Part shown: positions 1-6,235 of the stretch, one piece after another | Layout: every line of letters begins with the position of its first letter | How positions within the stretch are numbered: position 1 is the first letter of the stretch | Source: Bacteroides sp. | Lineage (GTDB): Bacteria > Bacteroidota > Bacteroidia > Bacteroidales > GCA-2748055 | Length of the DNA: 9,123 nucleotides | Assembly (NCBI GenBank): GCA_011048475.1 | Contig: DSDZ01000509.1 | Span: forward strand, 1 to 9,123 | Direction: 5' to 3' | Program-made: the position numbers and the translations under genes | Notes under the pieces: model-generated | Databases searched by the model: none | What the model was told of the DNA's origin: nothing | What the model saw: the letters and a program-made list of their open reading frames with translations, nothing else

Positions 1-2795
1 AATTTGTAGTTGCTCATGTCGATCTGCGACACGATGATATCCATCCCGTCATTGGAACCGTCCGATTCCACATCCTGGTTCAGGGCCTCCCTTACCTCCC
101 GGTCCAGTGTGGCGAGTACTTCCGAAGGGGTCTGGACGCCCGAGCGGAGACAGATATCCTTGATGAGCGTGGTGCCGATCATGGACATGAATGCACCCGG
201 GACGCCGTGACCGGTCGAGTCGGCGCAAACCACGATGAATTTATGGTCATCGATCCGCTCGTACCAGTAAAAATCACCGCTCACGATGTCCCTGGGCTGG
301 TAGAAGACGAAACTTCCGGAAAATGCCTCATGCAGTTTCTTGATCGGGGGCAGAATGCTTGCCTGGATGCGCTGTGCGTAGTTGATCGAATCGGTGATAT
401 CCCGGTTCTTGATCTCGATCTCTTCCTTCTGCTGGATCACCTCCCTGGTCCGCTCATCCAGCTGCCGCTGCAGGTATTCCTGGATCGCCTTCTGGTTCCG
501 CTCGCGGATCTTGAAGATGATAAAGACCGTGGCCAGCGCCAGCAGGACCAGGGAAAGGATGAACCACCAGGCTTTCCAGATGGGGATCTTCACGGAGATA
601 TCCAGGGTGACGGGCTCGGGGGAGCAGTTTCCGTTGCCGTCGCACGCCCGGAGCATGAAGGTGTAGCTTCCGTCCTCCACCCGACCGTAATAGGCGCTTG
701 AAACAGTGGACATCTCCGACCAGTCCTCCTCGTACCCGTCCAGTTTGTACTGGTAGGTGACCTGGTTGGGATTGCTCAGGTTGATCCCAACAAAATCGAT
801 GCGGACCCGGTACCTGCCATATTTCAGCCTGATGGGGCGTGTGGGATCGTAAGGCCGGTCTGAGATCACCACCGATTTCAGGCTCAGCCTGGGGGGTACC
901 ATGTCCTCCTTCGCCTGGTAAGGATCATACTGGATGATCCCGCTGGTGGTGCCCATGACCAGTTTCCCGCCCGTGGTTCTGGCCATCGCATTTTTCATGA
1001 TATCGGTGGTGAAGCCCGATTCATCGCCGTAGACTCGGACGTTCCGACGCATGGGATCGATCCGGCTCAATCCGCTCCGGTGCCCCACCCAGACAAATCC
1101 TTCCGGATCCACCTCGATGGCGTAGGTATAATCCTGCATCAGACCCGTCTCCTCGCTGAACCAGCCCAGCGAATCGTTATGGAACGAAAAGACCCCGTCC
1201 CCGTAAGTCCCCGCCCATATCACGCCCTGGTCGTCTTCCGCAAGGGTGACAAACTCCAGCTTGGGTTTGTTATCGATCAGAAACTGGGTTTCCGAGTTGA
1301 TACTGACCAGACCACTGGTCAGCGTGGCGATCCACGCCCTTCCCCGGCTGTCCACCAGAATATCGTTGATCTTGTTGTGGGGAAGACCGGTGGCCGTATT
1401 AAAATAAGTGCGGTTGCCGGTTTGCAGGTTGATCGTGTACACCCCGTTGTTGGTGGCAACGAACAAACTGTCCGCATTCCCGTCCAGGGCGTTGACGGCA
1501 TTCTCCAGTGAGTTCCTGGAAACCACATGGGGAACGATCAGGGAAGTGCCGTTTCGCTTGATGTAAAGCCCGCTCTGGAGGGTCCCGATATACAGGTCGT
1601 TCCGGTTATCCAGGAAAAGTGCCGTCACCTGGTCCGCCGGAAGCCCGTTGCCTGTCCCCAGGTACTTCACCTCTCCGGGCGATCCGGTACTGTAATATGC
1701 CAGTTTGCCGGTGCTCCCGAACCAGTGGTCATCACCTTTGATGCAGACGGCGCTCACCTCCGTATAGGGCTCGTCTTTCTCCCAGAGGGAATTAAAGGTG
1801 AAAGCCTGGTCACGCAGCACCGCGATCCCGTTCCCCTGTGATGAGAACCAATGGTTGCCTTCCTCGTCGATGAAGATGCGGTTGATGTATTCGTTGGGTA
1901 TGCCGGACTCCTTTTCAAAAAGGAGCAAATCGCCCGGTAGCCCGTCCACCTGCAGGTCCACCCGGCAGATCCCCCTTCCGTAATCGGTGACCCACACCCG
2001 TCTGTCGCCGTCAAATAAGATGGAAGAGACCCGGGCATACTCCAGCGCTGTCCCCTCCCCGATCTTTTCCACGGTGTACTGTGCCGGATTGAACCCTTTG
2101 CCGGTGATCCGGAACAATCCCTCATCCTCGGTGCCTGCCCAGTACTCATTCTCCCCGGTGGCCCTGACCAGCTCCTGCACCACGATGTACTGCAGCGCGG
2201 GCAGATCCCCCGTATGGATGTAGGTCTCCAGGTCCCCGTCGTACCGGTAAATGCCCAGTCCGTCGCTGGTGCCCACAAGCAGATGTCCCTCAGGGGTTAC
2301 CTGGAAGGTGTTCATGGAGCTTCCGGCAAATGGATCGGAAACGTAGGTGATCTCCATCTCCCTGCTGACGATCATGATCCCGCTCTGCTGGCAGAGGGCC
2401 ATCACATTGCCCCGGGCGTCTTCGCGGATGGCCCTGACGGGTGACCGGAAGGCGGGATCGGGGGTGATCAGCCGGAAGGATCCGTTCTCCAGCAGGGAGA
2501 TCAATCCGTTCTCATGCCCGAACCAGAGCCGGCCTTCGGAATCACGAAGGCTTGAGAAGGCGATGCTGGCGGGAATGGAATCTCCCTGAAAATCCTGGTC
2601 GAATTCACGGCCGTCGAACCTGCACAACCCCTGGGTGGTCCCCACCCAGAGGAAACCGTCCGGATCCTGGTTGATCGTATAGGCAAACTTGTCACATAAT
2701 CCCTCCGGGATCCCGTATTTGAAGAACTGGTAGGTCTGGCCCTTTCCGGCAATGGGAATCAGGAAAAGGAGGAAAAGGACCGGAAATTTTCTCAT
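1..2795 (-). CDS. Two-component-regulator-type double propeller sensor with SpoIIE family phosphatase domain (3' end cut by window)
   Basis: The frame is open from ATG at 2795 to the left edge, giving 931 residues with no stop. Residues 1-20 look like a signal peptide. About 14 propeller strand repeats follow, starting near residues 29, 77, 119, 163, 206, 254, 304, 346, 389, 432, 475, 515, 557 and 598. Typical signatures are DPDGFLWVGTTQGL and DPEGFVWVGHRSGL. Fourteen fits two seven-bladed propellers. A Y_Y_Y domain (about 665-735, with YQYKLDGYEEDWSE) precedes one membrane helix (about 739-763), a charged coiled coil (764-800) and the linker SINYAQRIQASILPP. The SpoIIE (PP2C-like) domain starts near 822. 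Probable metal-binding aspartates are D841 in SGDFYW, D859 in ADSTGHGVPGA and D916 or D919 in NDGMD. The last part of the phosphatase, probably about 100 residues, is missing. In this family an outside signal is thought to control dephosphorylation of a cytoplasmic protein, often an anti-sigma-factor antagonist; the target here is unknown. No histidine kinase domain is present. The gene begins 11 bases after the preceding one, so co-transcription is likely. The leader before ATG is AT-rich without a Shine-Dalgarno sequence. Confidence 0.93.
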   Translation of the reverse strand, partial: MRKFPVLFLLFLIPIAGKGQTYQFFKYGIPEGLCDKFAYTINQDPDGFLWVGTTQGLCRFDGREFDQDFQGDSIPASIAFSSLRDSEGRLWFGHENGLISLLENGSFRLITPDPAFRSPVRAIREDARGNVMALCQQSGIMIVSREMEITYVSDPFAGSSMNTFQVTPEGHLLVGTSDGLGIYRYDGDLETYIHTGDLPALQYIVVQELVRATGENEYWAGTEDEGLFRITGKGFNPAQYTVEKIGEGTALEYARVSSILFDGDRRVWVTDYGRGICRVDLQVDGLPGDLLLFEKESGIPNEYINRIFIDEEGNHWFSSQGNGIAVLRDQAFTFNSLWEKDEPYTEVSAVCIKGDDHWFGSTGKLAYYSTGSPGEVKYLGTGNGLPADQVTALFLDNRNDLYIGTLQSGLYIKRNGTSLIVPHVVSRNSLENAVNALDGNADSLFVATNNGVYTINLQTGNRTYFNTATGLPHNKINDILVDSRGRAWIATLTSGLVSINSETQFLIDNKPKLEFVTLAEDDQGVIWAGTYGDGVFSFHNDSLGWFSEETGLMQDYTYAIEVDPEGFVWVGHRSGLSRIDPMRRNVRVYGDESGFTTDIMKNAMARTTGGKLVMGTTSGIIQYDPYQAKEDMVPPRLSLKSVVISDRPYDPTRPIRLKYGRYRVRIDFVGINLSNPNQVTYQYKLDGYEEDWSEMSTVSSAYYGRVEDGSYTFMLRACDGNGNCSPEPVTLDISVKIPIWKAWWFILSLVLLALATVFIIFKIRERNQKAIQEYLQRQLDERTREVIQQKEEIEIKNRDITDSINYAQRIQASILPPIKKLHEAFSGSFVFYQPRDIVSGDFYWYERIDDHKFIVVCADSTGHGVPGAFMSMIGTTLIKDICLRSGVQTPSEVLATLDREVREALNQDVESDGSNDGMDIIVSQIDMSNYK

Positions 2796-2806
2796 ATTGG
2801 TTTGTT

Positions 2807-3769
2807 TTAGTCAATGGGGTCAAATTCCACCTCGCCCCTGTACCTGGGAACACCGCCGATGGGAATGGTGTAGAACGGCAGGGTTTCGTTCCGCTGGTTG
2901 CGGACATTGACCACCACGTTGTTGTTCCTCACGAGATTCCTGGCTTTCACAAACCTGAAATCGAACGAGGTGCCGATCTCCTCATCCTGGATCCGAAGCT
3001 CGTCCTCCGTCCAGTGGTCCTCGCCCGAGACCCGCACCTCCCTGCCCTGCCTGGCCACGGAGATGACCACCATGTTCCCGTCCGTATCCCAGTCGAAGTT
3101 GGATATTTTCACGGTGACGGTCCCATCCTCGATATAGGGATAGATGTGGGAAACCTCGTTCACATCGTTGTGCATCCTGAAGGAATACTCGTAAGCAAAG
3201 GCATTGGCCCCCTCGATGGGCCGGTTATCATCCGCTTCCGTGCTCAGGTAATATCGGTACATGTTGCCGTCATCGCCCGAGACCCCCTCGCAGATGATCT
3301 TGAAGATCCTGCCCTGGTACATTTCCACATATTCTCCCTGGGCCGGGTTGAAGGGTCCAAAGGTATACCAGCCGTTGTCGTACCTGGGATTTTCCGCGAA
3401 AGCCCTGGAGGCGAGCAGGGTGCCGCTCTTATAGTTGCCGAAAGGATGTGTTTCGCGGGCATCGGGTTCGGTCCACACCCCCTCCCCGCCGAAAACCTCA
3501 TAGGTGCAACGGGTGTTCCAGTCCCCCGCTATCTCGTCGATGTCACCACCCGTATCCGGATCAAACACGCGGATAAAGAAGGGTTGGTCGTATTCCTGAG
3601 GAATCAGGAAAAAGAATGCCTGGGAGAAATCATCGTCCCCCCAGCTGGTTTCGGCCAGCTTGCCAAAGGTCATCAGGTGCGGGATGTTCTCCTCCACGTT
3701 GGGTACCGGTTGAGAAAATCCTGACACGCTGATTGATAGTAATAATATGATATATAGGTCGCGTTTCAT
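2807..3769 (-). CDS. Secreted protein of unknown function, 320 residues
   Basis: I cannot assign a named family. The chosen start (ATG at 3767-3769) puts MKRDLYIILLLSISVSGFSQ at the N-terminus, a convincing signal peptide. An upstream in-frame ATG at 3826 would add 19 residues that spoil it. There is no lipobox cysteine, no membrane helix after the signal and no T9SS C-terminal domain, so a periplasmic or secreted soluble protein is likely. The mature part is acidic and rich in aromatic residues and predicted beta strand. Two short acidic motifs stand out: DPDTGGDID at 70-78 and DWDTDGN at 226-232. The latter fits the DxDxDG calcium-binding pattern. The mature protein has only two cysteines, C88 and C160, which could pair. 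It is first in the second transcription unit and lies 11 bases before the propeller/SpoIIE sensor, so it may act with that sensor or with the secretion genes upstream. That is inference from position. AAGGA sits close before ATG, at unusually short spacing. Confidence 0.85.
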   Translation of the reverse strand: MKRDLYIILLLSISVSGFSQPVPNVEENIPHLMTFGKLAETSWGDDDFSQAFFFLIPQEYDQPFFIRVFDPDTGGDIDEIAGDWNTRCTYEVFGGEGVWTEPDARETHPFGNYKSGTLLASRAFAENPRYDNGWYTFGPFNPAQGEYVEMYQGRIFKIICEGVSGDDGNMYRYYLSTEADDNRPIEGANAFAYEYSFRMHNDVNEVSHIYPYIEDGTVTVKISNFDWDTDGNMVVISVARQGREVRVSGEDHWTEDELRIQDEEIGTSFDFRFVKARNLVRNNNVVVNVRNQRNETLPFYTIPIGGVPRYRGEVEFDPID

Positions 3770-3903
3770 TTCCTTGCATTTACTGTGCATTTTAAAAATA
3801 TACAAAATTCGTGCAAAATAAAACAAGAGTTATCAAACGCGGGCCGTCGGAAGGGATCAGGCGGGCAGGAAAAGGGAATTGTAGCAGACCGGAAAGGTGG
3901 TTC
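3770..3903 (-). other. Intergenic spacer between the two transcription units
   Basis: This is the only sizeable non-coding gap in the window (134 bases). The half nearest the 320-residue gene (about 3770-3835) is strikingly AT-rich compared with the GC-rich genes around it, as expected for a promoter region. The half nearest the end of the PD40/PKD gene is GC-rich. I found no convincing hairpin followed by a T tract on the minus strand, so a terminator for the upstream unit is not visible and read-through is possible. I saw no RNA gene or credible small reading frame. Confidence 0.7.
3795..3827 (-). promoter_or_regulatory. Candidate Bacteroidota-type promoter
   Basis: On the minus strand, CTTG at 3824-3827 is followed after 21 bases by TATATTTT at 3795-3802. 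The Bacteroidota consensus is TTTG near -33 and TAnnTTTG near -7, so the second box matches at seven of eight positions. Transcription would begin near 3790, leaving a leader of roughly 20 bases before ATG at 3769. Overlapping alternatives (GAATTTTG at 3803-3810, TTATTTTG at 3814-3821) lack a well-spaced upstream box. AT-rich sequence gives such matches easily, so this is tentative. Confidence 0.35.
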
Positions 3904-5307
3904 TCATTCGGAGCCGGAGACCACCACGTCCCTGAAATTGGAACGGACCTCCGGCACATCCCTGCGGTTCTGTTTCCGCTCCTCGACACCCAGGATCACC
4001 CGGTAAGTCCCCGGATAACGGTAAGCATGCGTGACCCGGATCCCTTCCCCGTAGGTGCCGTCACCAAACTCCCACACGTACCTCCCGATGTTGAATCCGG
4101 GCAGGTGGGTCTCGCTCCCGTCAAACACCACGGGGGTGTTCACGGGGATGGTGTCGGGACAGGTGATCACTGCCTGTTCATTGAGCTCGATGTTCAGGGT
4201 CTTGACGGTCTGTCCCTCCACAAGCGTGTCCAGCTGCCGGTCGTACACCTGCAATTTGCAGACATACCGGCCGGGACCCGGGAACCTGTAAACGACCTCG
4301 TGCCCGGGCAGCTCCAGGGTGTCGTTGATCAACCAGGAGTAACGGAACAGATCTGTATCCACGGTGTCCAGCTTGCGGTCGTATATCCTGTACTTATAAT
4401 AGGTCTTTTTGATGGGCTCCGGGGCTTCAAATTCGGGGATGTCCGTCCCGAATGTAAAGATCTCCTTTGAACCGCTGCCCCGGTCGCTGGTGATGTACCC
4501 GCTTTTGAAGTTTTCGTCGAACCAGACATGGTAGTCGTTGGAAAGGGTGTTGAACGGAGCGGGAAGTTTCCGGGCTCTGGTCCATTTCCCATTCAACAGG
4601 ACGCTCTCGAACAGGTCGTATCCCGCCAGATTGTCGTCGTGGCCGTCGGAGGAGAAATAAAGTTTACCCGATGAATGGTAGAAGGGGTACAGCTCCTCGC
4701 CGGAGGTGTTCACGGCGCGGCCCAGGTTTTCCGGTTCGGTCCAGCTTCCGCCCTTCAGTTCCGATTTGTAGATGTCGAAGCCGCCGATGGCATCCGGGAG
4801 ATTGGCGGAGAAAAAGAGGGTTCGTCCGTCGGGCGACAGCGCAGGTGAGAACAGCCATGCGAAGGGATCATTGTGCTCGTAGGGCCTGATATTGGTCCAT
4901 TGTCCCTCCACATTGTCCGCAAAATAGATACCCAGCGGATCGAAATCCCTGTTGGCCGACGAGGGACGCTGCTGTGAGAAGGCCATCAGGGAACCGTCGG
5001 ATGTGAAAGAAACGGGGCCCTCGTGACGCTGTGTGACCAGCGCATCGATGAAGGGGCCTTTCACTCCGCCCTTTTCGCGGTAGTAAAAGATGGTGAACAG
5101 CCTCCTTCCGAGGGGATCCGTCGGACTGCTGGCTCCCACGCTGGTGGACTCGGTGATGTACACCACCCCGTCCTCGAATGGAACGGCGGCGGCTTCGTTC
5201 AATCCGGTGGAGATACGGGTCTGCTTTCGCACATTGTAATAATCCTGAGCTGCCGCCGGGGGAAGCAGCAGGAGCAGGATCCATATGGGAAGCAACGCCT
5301 TTTTCAT
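3904..5307 (-). CDS. PD40 (TolB-like propeller) and PKD domain envelope protein
   Basis: The protein has 467 residues from ATG at 5305-5307, which gives the signal peptide MKKALLPIWILLLLLPPAAA, probably cleaved before or near Q21. No lipobox cysteine is present, so it is not an obvious lipoprotein. Residues 30-295 carry PD40/WD40-like beta-propeller repeats, for example FTSDGSLMAFS (101-111), SPALSPDGRTLFFS (154-167) and SSGKLYFSSDGHDD (212-225). A degenerate PKD-like segment (about 302-375) contains YRFPGPGRYVCKLQVYD. A clear PKD domain covers about 385-443 with WEFGDGT (412-418) and HAYRYPGTYRVILGV. Proteins combining PD40 with PKD or OmpA modules are commonly encoded next to PorP/SprF genes in Bacteroidota; PorE is the best-known PD40/OmpA relative. 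This one has no OmpA-like peptidoglycan-binding domain. The start lies 4 bases after the PorP/SprF stop, so the two are almost certainly co-transcribed. An accessory role in assembling or anchoring the secretion client is inferred, not shown. Confidence 0.92.
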   Translation of the reverse strand: MKKALLPIWILLLLLPPAAAQDYYNVRKQTRISTGLNEAAAVPFEDGVVYITESTSVGASSPTDPLGRRLFTIFYYREKGGVKGPFIDALVTQRHEGPVSFTSDGSLMAFSQQRPSSANRDFDPLGIYFADNVEGQWTNIRPYEHNDPFAWLFSPALSPDGRTLFFSANLPDAIGGFDIYKSELKGGSWTEPENLGRAVNTSGEELYPFYHSSGKLYFSSDGHDDNLAGYDLFESVLLNGKWTRARKLPAPFNTLSNDYHVWFDENFKSGYITSDRGSGSKEIFTFGTDIPEFEAPEPIKKTYYKYRIYDRKLDTVDTDLFRYSWLINDTLELPGHEVVYRFPGPGRYVCKLQVYDRQLDTLVEGQTVKTLNIELNEQAVITCPDTIPVNTPVVFDGSETHLPGFNIGRYVWEFGDGTYGEGIRVTHAYRYPGTYRVILGVEERKQNRRDVPEVRSNFRDVVVSGSE

Positions 5308-5311
5308 TTCG

Positions 5312-6232
5312 TTAAAAATAGAAGGGGTCATCGGGGATGGTCTCAATGACCGGTCTCCATTCCCAGCGCAGCACGATCTCGTGGGCGCCCCCCAGGTATT
5401 TCCGCACATCGCTCAAATTGAGTGTATAGGCATAACCGATCAGCCACTGGGGGTTCACCTGCACATTCAGCAGCGCGATGGCAAAATTGGGATGGCTGTA
5501 GGCTCCTCCCACGAAGAACCTGGAATCCATGAATCCGGCGTTCAGGCTGGCTTTGAAAGAGGTACTGGCCTTGTTGTAGTCGATCAGTACCGAAGGTTTC
5601 AGGCGGAACGACCTGCTGAAATCGAACAGGTAAGCCCCTGCCAGGATGTAACGGTACTGGTCCGGATGCACCGCCCCGACGGACTGGTCCTCCCGCGGGA
5701 TGGAGAGCAGCTCCGGCACAGAGAACCCCACGAAGAACTGGTCGGTATAGTAGAGCACCCCCGTGCCGAAATTGGGGAACCACCGCTGGTAGATCCCTTC
5801 CGGGAAGGAAGGATCGCCCGGGTCCCGCAGCTCGATGGCCCCCATGTTGGTCTTCGCCCCGTAGATCCCTGCCGAAAGACCGAACGAAAGCCGTCCGCTC
5901 CCCAGGTAGATCCGGTAGGCGTAGGTGGACATGACCGAAAACAAATTCTGCTCAGGCGGGGAGGTGTTGTAGGCCACGATCCCCCCCAGCGCCACCTTTG
6001 AATTGCCCACGGGGGTATGCACGTTCAGCTGCATGTCGGTGGGTCCCAGCTGTCCGTAGAGGGCCGAGCGGTAGAAGGAACTCAGGCTGATGGCATCCCT
6101 GAATCCTGCGAAGGCCGGATTGAGGGTCGTCCATGTCAGGTGGTAGTTGCTCAGCGAGGGGATCAGGGTGTTCTGCGCGTATCCGGTGGCCGCGAGCAGG
6201 ATGAATCCGTATGTGAGCAAGCTCCGCCTCAT
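5312..6232 (-). CDS. PorP/SprF family type IX secretion system outer-membrane protein
   Basis: The protein has 306 residues, a normal length for the family. The signal peptide spans about 1-19 (MRRSLLTYGFILLAATGYA). Family hallmarks are NPAFAG (38-43), the glycine-rich YAYRIYLGSGRLSFGLSAG (104-122), NFGTGVLYY (154-162), FFVGFSVPELL (166-176), LKPS (211-214), GYAYTLNLSDVRKYLGG (266-282) and HEIVLRW (284-290). Most of the chain reads as amphipathic beta strands, consistent with an outer-membrane barrel, and it ends in phenylalanine as many such proteins do. Known members (PorP, SprF) work in the T9SS, and SprF-like proteins are needed for export of type B clients encoded beside them. Here the preceding gene encodes exactly such a client and ends 3 bases before this ATG, so this protein is probably its dedicated partner. 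AAAAGGG about 8-14 bases before ATG, inside the end of the preceding gene, may serve as a weak ribosome binding site. Confidence 0.95.
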   Translation of the reverse strand: MRRSLLTYGFILLAATGYAQNTLIPSLSNYHLTWTTLNPAFAGFRDAISLSSFYRSALYGQLGPTDMQLNVHTPVGNSKVALGGIVAYNTSPPEQNLFSVMSTYAYRIYLGSGRLSFGLSAGIYGAKTNMGAIELRDPGDPSFPEGIYQRWFPNFGTGVLYYTDQFFVGFSVPELLSIPREDQSVGAVHPDQYRYILAGAYLFDFSRSFRLKPSVLIDYNKASTSFKASLNAGFMDSRFFVGGAYSHPNFAIALLNVQVNPQWLIGYAYTLNLSDVRKYLGGAHEIVLRWEWRPVIETIPDDPFYF

Positions 6233-6235
6233 TTT

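Noticed and set aside
1..2795. A broken gene made of several short minus-strand frames at 1754-2278, 2501-2752 and 2692-2907
   Set aside because: Those are out-of-frame shadows. Reading from ATG at 2795 gives one uninterrupted frame of 931 codons with continuous propeller, Y_Y_Y and SpoIIE motifs.
3014..3724. A 236-codon open frame on the plus strand
   Set aside because: It is antisense to the 320-residue secreted protein, which has a signal peptide and a coherent composition. The plus-strand translation shows no domain and looks like a shadow.
3770..3826. An upstream ATG at 3826 for the 320-residue protein
   Set aside because: The 19 extra residues fall in the AT-rich promoter-like region and would displace a clean signal peptide.
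3840..3903. A terminator after the PD40/PKD gene
   Set aside because: Only trivial inverted repeats such as CCGACGG are present and no T tract follows on the minus strand.
5308..5409. An upstream ATG at 5409 for the PD40/PKD protein
   Set aside because: It would overlap the SprF-like gene by about 98 bases and add 34 residues ahead of an excellent signal peptide. ATG at 5307 is much more likely.
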